The position numbers and the translations under genes are program-made. A stretch of 64,000 nucleotides of DNA from Salinibacterium sp. SWN167 (GTDB lineage: Bacteria; Actinomycetota; Actinomycetes; Actinomycetales; Microbacteriaceae), in contig NZ_JADYWU010000002.1 of the NCBI RefSeq assembly GCF_015864665.1, forward strand, positions 434,001 through 498,000. The letters run 5' to 3'. The notes beneath the pieces were generated by a model. The model ran no database searches. It worked only from the letters and a program-made list of their open reading frames with translations, and was not told where the DNA came from. Positions 37,434 to 44,935 of the stretch are shown here, piece by piece. How positions within the stretch are numbered: position 1 is the first letter of the stretch; each line of letters opens with the position of its first letter.

Positions 37434-38510
37434 GTGGCTCTCACTATTGCAATCGTTGGACTCCCGAATGTCGGCAAGTCCACCCTCTTCAACGCTCTGA
37501 CCAAGAACTCGGTGCTCGCCGCGAACTATCCGTTCGCGACCATCGAACCTAACGTGGGCATCGTCAACCTGCCCGACCCGCGCCTTAAGGTGCTGGCCGG
37601 AATCTTCGGCAGTGAGCGCATCCTGCCCGCTCCGGTCTCCTTCGTTGACATCGCCGGCATTGTGCAGGGCGCCAGCGAGGGCGAAGGCCTGGGCAACAAG
37701 TTCTTGGCGAACATCCGCGAGGCTGACGCCATCGCTCAGGTCGTGCGCGGCTTTAGCGACCCGGATGTTATTCACGTCGACGGCAAGGTTGATGCGGCAT
37801 CCGACATGGAGACCATCAACACCGAGCTGATTCTCGCCGACCTGCAGACGCTCGAAAAGGCTGTTGCTCGGTATGAGAAGGAACTCAAGACCAAGCGCGT
37901 TGAGCCCGCCGTTCTCGAGGCCGCGCTCGCTGCGCAGGCGTTCCTCAACGAGGGCAAGCCCCTCTCCGAGGCCACCAAGATTGAACTGGAGCTGATTCAG
38001 GAACTCGGTCTGCTCACCTCCAAGCCGTTCATTTACGTTTTCAACGTGGATGAAGCGGTGCTGGGTAACTCAGACAAGCTCGCCGAATTGGCGGCTCTGG
38101 TTGCCCCCGCGAAGGCCATCTTCCTCGATGCCAAGTTGGAGGCCGAACTCATCGACCTCGACGAAGAAGACGCCGCAGAGCTTCTCGCGAGCACCGGTCA
38201 AGAAGAGAGCGGTCTCGACCAGCTCGCCCGCATCGGCTTCGACACTCTCGGTCTGCAGACGTACCTCACGGCTGGTCCGAAAGAGACTCGCGCTTGGACC
38301 ATCCCGAAGGGCGCCAAGGCGCCTCAGGCTGCCGGCGTCATCCACACTGACTTCGAAAAGGGCTTCATCAAGGCTGAGGTCATCGGCTTCGACGACCTCG
38401 TCGAGACCGGCTCCATCGCGGAGGCTCGCTCCAAGGGCAAGGCTCGCGTTGAGGGCAAGGAATACGTCATGCAGGATGGCGACGTGGTGGAGTTCCGCTT
38501 CAACAACTAG
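37434..38510 (+). CDS. ychF: Redox-regulated ATPase YchF (Obg-like)
   Basis: A 358-residue ribosome-associated P-loop protein of the Obg family. Walker A is GLPNVGKST at residues 8-16, switch regions include DIAGIVQGASEGEGLGN, and the nucleotide-specificity segment is FNVDE instead of NKxD, which fits ATP preference. A C-terminal TGS domain ends in DGDVVEFRFNN. The GTG start is at 37434. The final 27 bp recur exactly twice downstream at 40670 and 42185, so this 3' end appears to have served as an insertion site that leaves the protein intact. Confidence 0.96.
   Translation: MALTIAIVGLPNVGKSTLFNALTKNSVLAANYPFATIEPNVGIVNLPDPRLKVLAGIFGSERILPAPVSFVDIAGIVQGASEGEGLGNKFLANIREADAIAQVVRGFSDPDVIHVDGKVDAASDMETINTELILADLQTLEKAVARYEKELKTKRVEPAVLEAALAAQAFLNEGKPLSEATKIELELIQELGLLTSKPFIYVFNVDEAVLGNSDKLAELAALVAPAKAIFLDAKLEAELIDLDEEDAAELLASTGQEESGLDQLARIGFDTLGLQTYLTAGPKETRAWTIPKGAKAPQAAGVIHTDFEKGFIKAEVIGFDDLVETGSIAEARSKGKARVEGKEYVMQDGDVVEFRFNN
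38484..38510 (+). repeat. ychF-tail direct repeat, copy 1 (native)
   Basis: The last 27 bp of ychF including its TAG stop, beginning GTGGTGGAG and ending CAACAACTAG. Identical copies are at 40670-40696 and 42185-42211, so it is the probable native attachment site. Confidence 0.9.
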
Positions 38511-38522
38511 TGATGTGTGCCG

Positions 38523-39371
38523 CTACACAAGTGGCCATGTTCTCCTGTTGCGGAGATATTTGTCAGCAACGCGAAGCGTTGCCAGCCGCTCGTAGTGCCC
38601 GAGGAAGAACTCTGAACCGGGAGTGTATCCAGCCTGTCGCGTGAGGTCAGCGAATAGCTCCGCGAGCCACCGAGCGTGCAAGAGCGAATAAAATCGGCTC
38701 CACTTCTGGGTGATCTCGCGTTCGTGGGTCATTAGGCTTGCCCGGGATATGTCAGTTACTACTGAACCGTCCTCGTGAAAGTGGAGGGCTGTACCCACCT
38801 GCCCGAGGATTTGGCCTACAGCGCTTGAATCCTGAACGGCGCGTTGCTCACGTTTGGTCCCGTGGAAGTGCTCTACCAGGATGGGCTCACAGACGTTTTT
38901 CCACCAAGTTCTGGTCGGCTCGTAAGGCGACTGCTGTCCTAGTAGGGACGCGTGGTTTGCATAGCGGCCACGGCTCGCTGCCGAGAAGTCATCGAGGCTG
39001 ACTACCACTTGCGCCGCGATGGCGTGAGTTGGTCGTATGTAGTGAGGGGTGATGCCCCTGCTGAGCTGAACTGCTTCCGCTTCATCAAGGATCCGCGAGA
39101 TCGAGTGCCCTTTGGCTCGCAGGTCTTTATCGCTGAGCGGATGACCGTGAGCGAGGAGACTGTCCGACGTCAGAATCAGCTTCCCGAGTCGTTCCAATCC
39201 GTTGGCAAAACCAAACTGAGCCGTGGCATACCTGCCGTGACTCGTATAGTCGGCTCGGCCGATTTCGTTTGCACCCGAGCAGATGAGTTGCGTCGCAAGA
39301 TCCGTTTCGCGGGCAAGCGCCTGCCACATCGGGTTGGCAAAAGGCGTAGCGAGTCCTAGCATGATCCTCAT
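38523..39371 (-). CDS. Orphan helical protein of cassette 1
   Basis: A 282-residue protein that I do not recognise. It is predicted mostly helical, with no signal peptide or membrane segment. Residues about 48-105 (ANGLERLGKLILTSDSLL and LRAKGHSISRILDEAEA) resemble the general shape of HEPN-like domains, but no R-x4-6-H motif stands out, so this is weak. Several His and Trp residues cluster in the centre. It faces ychF, with 12 bp between the two stops. It is alone in the first segment between ychF-tail repeats, and its mixed codon use fits recent acquisition. Confidence 0.6.
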   Translation of the reverse strand: MRIMLGLATPFANPMWQALARETDLATQLICSGANEIGRADYTSHGRYATAQFGFANGLERLGKLILTSDSLLAHGHPLSDKDLRAKGHSISRILDEAEAVQLSRGITPHYIRPTHAIAAQVVVSLDDFSAASRGRYANHASLLGQQSPYEPTRTWWKNVCEPILVEHFHGTKREQRAVQDSSAVGQILGQVGTALHFHEDGSVVTDISRASLMTHEREITQKWSRFYSLLHARWLAELFADLTRQAGYTPGSEFFLGHYERLATLRVADKYLRNRRTWPLV

Positions 39372-39831
39372 TCTAGGTCAACCAAGTCGGGTGCCTTAAG
39401 GAATTTACCTAGGCGCAACTCGGCGCGAGAGCGTTTATGCTTGACGACTTTTTGACCACCCAAAGCCCGGTGGCGATCCCCGGCGAGATCGACCCCACGG
39501 CGACCCTAGGAATCTCGCGGCAACGTCCGACTCGATCAACGATCTCTCGGGAGGACAGAACACAGTGACTCCTGCGAATCCGGCCGAGGCGTCGGAAAAT
39601 GCCTAACAATGACGTAGACGGTTGGAGTCCGCTTCAACGTGTAGCTCCATCAGCGCCACGTCTAGTGCGCGTGAGTCGAATTCCGATAATTTTGGTGCCC
39701 CTCCAAGGTGATGAAGTGATTCTCACGGTGGAGTTGATCCCTGCGGTAGGGACCAGCGCCGCGGCTGCCAACTTACGACGTGAGGCGGAACGCCGCGCAG
39801 TCACTTGAAGCGTGATTGCTACGATCGAACA
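39372..39831. other. 460-bp gap between cassette genes
   Basis: No convincing gene. A 69-codon open frame (39599-39808) and a 13-codon one (39565-39603, preceded by GGAGG) exist but have no recognisable features. The stretch contains the decayed ychF-tail repeat at 39610-39644 and must hold promoters for the divergent genes either side. Confidence 0.5.
39610..39644 (+). repeat. Decayed ychF-tail repeat
   Basis: Starting TGACG and ending TAG, it aligns with the copy at 40670 including bases just upstream (TGACG-A--ACG). It shares GGAGT, CCGCTTCAAC and the terminal TAG, with one missing T and several changes. It probably marks an old junction between cassettes 1 and 2. Confidence 0.5.
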
Positions 39832-40578
39832 ATGCTGAGCTTCCCGTGGTTCGTTGTCGACGACGAAGGTTTCCCGACGGGGGAGTTCGACAGGGACCGC
39901 CTCGAAATGCTTCGGTGTGCCCCGCTGCCAGATCAACGCGACCTCGATGCGGCGCTTACCCTCCTCGACGCGATCGGCGAATGGGTCGAGGGTTGGGAGG
40001 ACGGGACATCCGATGAAGGTCGACGACTGACGGAAGATGCGCTCAGGACGCTCCAGATCGTCTGCGCCCGTGTCGGCCTCGATATTGACGTGACTTCGAA
40101 TCTTGACGTCAGCGGGGGGCGGCGCAGATCGTACGAGGTTTGGGACATGCTTCGGCCTGCCCACGACGCGCTGCTCGCTTACGAGCGTTACGAGCTTGCA
40201 CGGCAGCTGGAAGATACCGGGTGGCCTGCGATCAGGGTGGAAATCGAGGAGCTACGTCGCGCGTGGCGGCAAGCAAATACCCCGCAGGGGTACAGCAGCG
40301 TTGGCAACCATGCTGTGCGAGTCTTGGAGACTCTGAGCGATGCCGTCGGGGCTCAAGGTATCCCCATAAATCAGACAAAGAATCGTCTACTTGGGTTCCT
40401 CGATGAGCGTGCGGGAGGCTCGGCAAACGGTGATCTCAAGAAGGTAGTGCAGCACGCATTCGACCTCGCGCACGGCGTGAAGCATGATCGTGATCCTGAC
40501 AGATTGAAAGCGGGATCTGCGGCTTCGGCAGCAATAATGATCGTCAGCATGCTTTGGAGTGCGCACGAACAAAGGTGA
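39832..40578 (+). CDS. Abi-C/HEPN-like protein of cassette 2 (putative abortive infection type)
   Basis: A 248-residue soluble protein, acidic at the N-terminus and helical afterwards. The C-terminal 75 residues (KNRLLGFLDERAGG to the end) follow the pattern of abortive-infection C-terminal domains, with a central HGVKHDRD in place of the usual RNxxxxxHG motif and a final Ala-rich hydrophobic helix. The family match is by eye and only tentative; the role in phage defence is inferred from that and from location. The ATG at 39832 is preferred over a TTG at 39805. It is the only gene in its repeat-bounded segment. Confidence 0.55.
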   Translation: MLSFPWFVVDDEGFPTGEFDRDRLEMLRCAPLPDQRDLDAALTLLDAIGEWVEGWEDGTSDEGRRLTEDALRTLQIVCARVGLDIDVTSNLDVSGGRRRSYEVWDMLRPAHDALLAYERYELARQLEDTGWPAIRVEIEELRRAWRQANTPQGYSSVGNHAVRVLETLSDAVGAQGIPINQTKNRLLGFLDERAGGSANGDLKKVVQHAFDLAHGVKHDRDPDRLKAGSAASAAIMIVSMLWSAHEQR

Positions 40579-40669
40579 GACGGCCAGCGGGGCGGTTGAC
40601 GCCGTCGGCGCAGACCGTTCCACACCAATCTCCTTGTCGAGCCGCCCTAATACCTATCGCTGACGCAAC

Positions 40670-40696
40670 GTGGTGGAGTTCCGCTTCAACAACTAG
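40670..40696 (+). repeat. ychF-tail direct repeat, copy 2
   Basis: All 27 bp are identical to the ychF 3' end. It shares with copy 3, but not fully with the native copy, the preceding bases ACGCAA, as expected for sequence brought in by an inserted element. Confidence 0.9.
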
Positions 40697-40926
40697 GCGG
40701 CGCTAAGCTGCGGACGGAGAGGTTCGCAGGTGCGATCGCTCTCTACGAGTTCGATGCTCGACTCCGTACTACCACTATTGCTGCGCTGACGACCTTGGGG
40801 AGTCCGTGTCGTCTCGTACACGGTGCTTGTAGTGTTGGCTGTCATAGACCTCGACACCGTGCTGTTCGCGACGGATTCGCTGTTCCAACCAGCCAGCCTT
40901 ATTCCGACCTCTTCGAAAGCGAGTTG
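40697..40926. other. 230-bp stretch before the cassette 3 gene
   Basis: No independent gene. The frame of the following PD-(D/E)XK gene stays open through all of it and reads like protein in part (TERFAGAIALYEFDARLRTT), so a decayed N-terminal fusion or older gene fragment is possible. Confidence 0.3.
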
Positions 40927-42150
40927 ATGCTGATGTCCGGCGATCTCCTGAACTTACTTCTGCCTGTTCTCGGAAGATCACTAGATCAGCGCTTCAACGT
41001 GTTCGACGTCATGCATCACGGAACCCACGAGAAACAACTCTCAAATGTGTTTGGTTGGTTGCTCGATGCTGGCGGCTCTCATAATCTCGGAGATTCATTT
41101 CTCGGCATCTTCATCAATGAAATTAACGCTGCGCGACAGAAGAACGAGCCTCCTTTCCCCGGCCAGGGATACTTAGTGCGGCAAGAGATGAACACGTCGC
41201 GGATGGATGAAGCTGCCGATATTGCTGACATCGTGATCGATAATGATGCGTTCAGGGTTGTGGTGGAGAACTTTCATTCGTCAGATGGTCACGGCCATGA
41301 TTTCGGGCAGTACGCCCGCTACAGCGTTAGCGAGGGACGAATTGGGGCGGTTGTGCTTCTCTGTCGCGACGAAGATAGATCGCGGCTTACTGACGGGTGG
41401 GAGAAAGCTCTCGTCTTGACGTACAGCGGATTGCTCGCTCAGCTGTACCAATTGGTAGATGCTGATGCTCTGTATCGCCGAGAAAATCCAGATGTGGTTT
41501 CATTTGTCGAGCAGATGCACCGCAAGTTTTCTACCGAGGCGGGTGTTGTGGGAGATCGAGAAGTTCTTAAGTTCCTTCAGGTGATGACCGAGGCTGGCGA
41601 GGGAGTCCGTTTCAGGAAGACGCCCCACGAGCAGGCCGCTGAGGAGTTCGCGAGCGACTTAGCCACGCAGGCGCGGCAGCGGTACCTCGAAGCACGACAA
41701 CTGCTTCAACGAATCAAGAATCTTCTGAAGTCATTTGCCGATGGACCAATTCGCTCGCAGCTGCAGGCAACAGTCGGTGACGATGTTGTGCGGGGCGTGC
41801 AAACCAATTTCAAAGGTAACTACCAGTGGACTGTCGCGCTTGAGTTGGCGACTATTCCAAGCCCAATTACCGTGCAACTTAAGTTCGGGCCGAGTGCTTG
41901 GTTTGCGAATGAACAAGACCCTAACTGGAAACATCGCGTCTCGCCCGAACACACGGACTACTCGCGTGTTTTTGTCACGCGCACGGATACGCAGACAGTG
42001 GTTGAGTCCGGCGTTACTTTGTACGAGGTGCTGGACGTCCTGGACTCAAACGACCACAGACTCCACGGTGTCATCCTTGATCTGCTGGGTGAAGCGAGCG
42101 ACTCTCTCCGATCATTGTCGCCGCTGCGCCCGCGTACCGAAGATCGTTGA
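40927..42150 (+). CDS. PD-(D/E)XK nuclease-family protein of cassette 3, altered active site
   Basis: A 407-residue protein resembling the PDDEXK_4 family found in restriction and defence contexts. The N-terminal family motif is HEKQLSNVFGWLLDAGGSHN (Glu35), followed by the core ADIVIDND (Asp101) and VVVENFH (Glu114). Where the family has E-N-K, this protein has E-N-F, so the catalytic lysine is missing or shifted. The C-terminal half is helical then beta-rich and of unknown role. The ATG at 40927 is chosen; the frame is open upstream to the repeat. Codon choice is less G+C-biased than in neighbours, supporting transfer. Confidence 0.72.
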   Translation: MLMSGDLLNLLLPVLGRSLDQRFNVFDVMHHGTHEKQLSNVFGWLLDAGGSHNLGDSFLGIFINEINAARQKNEPPFPGQGYLVRQEMNTSRMDEAADIADIVIDNDAFRVVVENFHSSDGHGHDFGQYARYSVSEGRIGAVVLLCRDEDRSRLTDGWEKALVLTYSGLLAQLYQLVDADALYRRENPDVVSFVEQMHRKFSTEAGVVGDREVLKFLQVMTEAGEGVRFRKTPHEQAAEEFASDLATQARQRYLEARQLLQRIKNLLKSFADGPIRSQLQATVGDDVVRGVQTNFKGNYQWTVALELATIPSPITVQLKFGPSAWFANEQDPNWKHRVSPEHTDYSRVFVTRTDTQTVVESGVTLYEVLDVLDSNDHRLHGVILDLLGEASDSLRSLSPLRPRTEDR

Positions 42151-42184
42151 GTGATCGATTCGCCGGCTTGATTGGCTACGCAAT

Positions 42185-42211
42185 GTGGTGGAGTTCCGCT
42201 TCAACAACTAG
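42185..42211 (+). repeat. ychF-tail direct repeat, copy 3
   Basis: All 27 bp are identical to the ychF 3' end and are preceded by ACGCAA as in copy 2. It probably marks the right boundary of the array, where the native sequence downstream of ychF resumes. Confidence 0.9.
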
Positions 42212-42295
42212 GGTTTTCTGATCCGGGTGTAGGCGTGTTGGTCTTCCGCCACACCGGGCTGATCACAACCTTCGTGAGACGAACACCTAGCGCGC

Positions 42296-43243
42296 TCAGA
42301 CCTTCAGCGTGTTGATGGTTTTGGTGATGCGCTCACCGCCTTTCTCGAGGAAGACGATCTCGCCGAACTTGAGCTGCGACCAGTCGTCACCCTCCGTTAA
42401 GGGCTCGGAGGCGAATATGACACCGGTCGCGTCATCCTCGCCGCACTCCTCAAAGTCGTAGGTCGTTGCGTCGTCCTCGAAGTTGCGCCCCATCAGTAGG
42501 TACATCGGTTCGAGGAGCATCGAGAGCGCGAAGTCGTCGCTGTCGGGGGCTGACTTCCGCAGCTCCTTCCAGTCACCAGCGGGGTTGGTCTCACCGTGGT
42601 GGCCGAGACCGACGTTGACACCGATGATGCGGCCGTCCGACACGAGCGCCATCTTCAGCTTGGTCAGAGCGCCGAGGTCGAGGTTCTTCATCGCCTGGGC
42701 GATCAGCTCGATGAGCTTCTCGATCGCTCGTTGGACGTCCTCATTGCTGTCGCCCTCGAGCAGCGAGAGGAGTAGCACGTAGATGAACTCGGTGTCCGTG
42801 TTCCCGCGCATTTGTTTGAGATACCGATCCTCGCAGTTCTGCAGCAGCTCGCGCTGCAGAAGCTGCCAGTTGGGCAGGTAGCCATTTTGGGCGACGATCC
42901 ACGGGGTCTCCTCGAAGGAGAACGGGTGGCAGTTCTCGTCGACCATCACGACCTTCGAGTCGTACGCCGCGGCTCGCACATGCGCCAACATCGTGCTGGC
43001 CTGAAGGCTGGGGATAATCCGGCTGGCGTTGTCGTCGTAAAAGGCCGCCATGGGGCGACGGTAAATGAAGGGTTCTTCGGGCTTCAGCAGGTGCTCGCCC
43101 CAGATCCCGAATCCCCATCCGGCCAACTGCAGCTCGGGGTGCCGTTCGGGGTCGAGTGCCTGGTTGATCAGGCTGTTCTCTGGCTTGAGTAGGAGGTTCT
43201 CCAGTGGTGTCTCAGGACCGAGGTAGGCGAGGACGCGGCACAT
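42296..43243 (-). CDS. Class II glutamine amidotransferase (YafJ-like)
   Basis: A 315-residue stand-alone glutaminase domain of the Ntn-hydrolase class. After removal of Met1 the nucleophile Cys2 leads MCRVLAYLG. The family features STMLAHVRAA, NCHPFSFE, QNGYLPNW and NTDTEFIYVLLLSLL are present. The partner acceptor domain or substrate is unknown. The ATG at 43243 is chosen because Cys2 must follow it directly. It lies just outside the repeat array and looks like a core gene. Confidence 0.88.
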   Translation of the reverse strand: MCRVLAYLGPETPLENLLLKPENSLINQALDPERHPELQLAGWGFGIWGEHLLKPEEPFIYRRPMAAFYDDNASRIIPSLQASTMLAHVRAAAYDSKVVMVDENCHPFSFEETPWIVAQNGYLPNWQLLQRELLQNCEDRYLKQMRGNTDTEFIYVLLLSLLEGDSNEDVQRAIEKLIELIAQAMKNLDLGALTKLKMALVSDGRIIGVNVGLGHHGETNPAGDWKELRKSAPDSDDFALSMLLEPMYLLMGRNFEDDATTYDFEECGEDDATGVIFASEPLTEGDDWSQLKFGEIVFLEKGGERITKTINTLKV

Positions 43244-43452
43244 AAGTCTCCTTCGTTGGGCTCCCGCCATTCTACTGTCGTTGCATGGAGCCGGTGCTGG
43301 TCATCTGGACCGCACACCGAGGTGATTCGGCCACGGTACTTCTAGGCATGCCAGTTCTTGGGCGAGAACTTGGCGCGTGCCGGAATGCGGTGAGGTGCCG
43401 CTTCAACTTGCGGCTTCTCCGGCTCGAATGACCCCGCATCTAGACTCCGCTT

Positions 43453-44040
43453 ATGGATGATGTTGTTATCGTTCGGGACGACGACCCGAGGTGTTCTGCG
43501 CTTGAGGCGGATGGCTGCCGCATCGTGGGTCGATCATGGGGCGCACGTCTGCACCTTGCGGAGTCGCCCGATCTGTCGAAGCTTGAGCACGTCGTGGCCA
43601 AGGTTCTCGCGACCGGGATCGTGATCCAGGAACTCGACGTCAGCTTTGCGAATGCTCTATTCGAGTTGGAACTAGCCAACAATGCTGACTATCCGTTCAC
43701 GCCGGCGACGCACCAGCCGTTACCGGTGATGAGCGAAGTTGAAGGATTGTGGCTGCACGGCAAGCGGGTTTTCGGTGCGCTGGATGACGGTCGGTTGGTC
43801 GGGGCGGTGGTGGGGAAGGTCAACGCCGGAGTCGGTGACAACGACTTCGCGTCAGTGCTCGCTGACTATCGCGGCAGCGGAGTCGGGGCAGCGATAGCGG
43901 CTGCCTCAATCATCGCGTTCGTGAGTGACGGAGTGCGAACTTTCACCGCTGGGGGAGCGGGTGCGAACGACGCGAGTTTAGGTTTAGTTCGATCGATGGG
44001 ATTCACGGTCGATGAGCAGTGGCGCAGCTACCAACGCTAA
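43453..44040 (+). CDS. GNAT family N-acetyltransferase
   Basis: A 195-residue acetyltransferase. The acetyl-CoA binding loop is the YRGSGVGAAIA segment (about residues 139-149), followed by the C-terminal NDASLGLVRSMGF strand-helix typical of GNAT enzymes. The substrate is unknown. The upstream 209-bp gap carries no visible gene. Confidence 0.85.
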   Translation: MDDVVIVRDDDPRCSALEADGCRIVGRSWGARLHLAESPDLSKLEHVVAKVLATGIVIQELDVSFANALFELELANNADYPFTPATHQPLPVMSEVEGLWLHGKRVFGALDDGRLVGAVVGKVNAGVGDNDFASVLADYRGSGVGAAIAAASIIAFVSDGVRTFTAGGAGANDASLGLVRSMGFTVDEQWRSYQR

Positions 44041-44146
44041 GTGCCGAGGCCGACTTATCCCACCCAGTGTGGCTAGCCTCGCGATTCGCGACGCAGCCCT
44101 CGACGGGTTCGGATCGCTCTCAATAATCGACGCTAGGCTTTTCGCG

Positions 44147-44172
44147 CAGCACAGCACAGCACAGCACAGCAC
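44147..44172 (+). repeat. Pentanucleotide tandem repeat (AGCAC)5
   Basis: Five perfect AGCAC units lie 33 bp upstream of the SDR gene start. A unit change would alter promoter spacing, so slipped-strand variation is possible. Confidence 0.85.
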
Positions 44173-44204
44173 GGCCCGCCGAACGCTTCGATCGAAGGAA
44201 TTTC

Positions 44205-44879
44205 ATGCCCGTCATCGCCATCATCGGAGCAGGCCCAGGACTCGGCACAGCAGTTGCCCGCAGGTTCGGACGCGAAGGCTTCACAGTCGCCCTCATCTCG
44301 CGGGATCAGTCGAAACTCGACGCTCTCGCCGCTGAGCTCGAAGCGGATGGTGTTTCCGCCCGCGGTTTTGCCGCCGACGTGCGCGAGCCCGCCCAGCTCG
44401 AGGCCGCTCTGGCCAATGCCGCGACCGAGCTTGGGCCGATCACGGCCGTGCAGTACAGCCCGCTGCCCTCGCGCGAGTACCTGAAGCCAGTGCTCGATCT
44501 GACTCCCGAACTGGCGCAAGAAGCGCTCCAGTTCTCGGCCCTCGGCCTCATCCACACCGTACGCACGGTGCTGCCCGCCATGCGCGAGGCAGGTCACGGC
44601 AGCATCATCCTGATCAATGGCGGCACCTCGGTAAAGTCGCGCGCCGGCTTCGCGGGAACGTCGCTCGCCTTCCCCGCCGAGAGTGCGTACGGCGAGATGC
44701 TGTACGAAGCGCTCGAGGGCGAGGGAATTCGTGTTCGTCAGCTCGTCATCCCCGGCGGCATCCCCAAGCTTCAGCTGCCCAACGGCATCGACGACGTCGC
44801 GTCACGGATCTGGGACATCCACGCCGCAGAAGGCGAATTCCGCACCATGCTCATCCCGCTCGAAGACGGCCGCGAATAG
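44205..44879 (+). CDS. SDR family oxidoreductase
   Basis: A 224-residue short-chain dehydrogenase-like protein. The nucleotide-binding glycine motif GAGPGLGTAVARRFG starts at residue 8. The catalytic Tyr appears in SAYGEML, but the lysine expected four residues later is Leu, so classical activity is doubtful. The ATG at 44205 follows GAAGGA at 44193-44198. A pentanucleotide repeat is immediately upstream. The next gene follows after 56 bp on the same strand. Confidence 0.82.
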   Translation: MPVIAIIGAGPGLGTAVARRFGREGFTVALISRDQSKLDALAAELEADGVSARGFAADVREPAQLEAALANAATELGPITAVQYSPLPSREYLKPVLDLTPELAQEALQFSALGLIHTVRTVLPAMREAGHGSIILINGGTSVKSRAGFAGTSLAFPAESAYGEMLYEALEGEGIRVRQLVIPGGIPKLQLPNGIDDVASRIWDIHAAEGEFRTMLIPLEDGRE

Positions 44880-44935
44880 CGCGCTGAACCGCCCGTAGCG
44901 ACACCACTCGCACGCACTCGACAAGGACCCAATTC

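Noticed and set aside
35759-37504. A 581-codon open frame on the minus strand
   Set aside because: It is antisense to mmsA, low in complexity and without a plausible start; mmsA is a clear gene.
39599-39808. 69-codon open frame between cassette genes
   Set aside because: No ribosome binding site, no recognisable family, and it spans the decayed repeat; not strong enough to annotate as a gene.
43390-43416. Possible fifth ychF-tail repeat
   Set aside because: Only CCGCTTCAAC and a few flanking bases match, the terminal TAG and the ACGCAA flank are absent, so it is not separable from chance.
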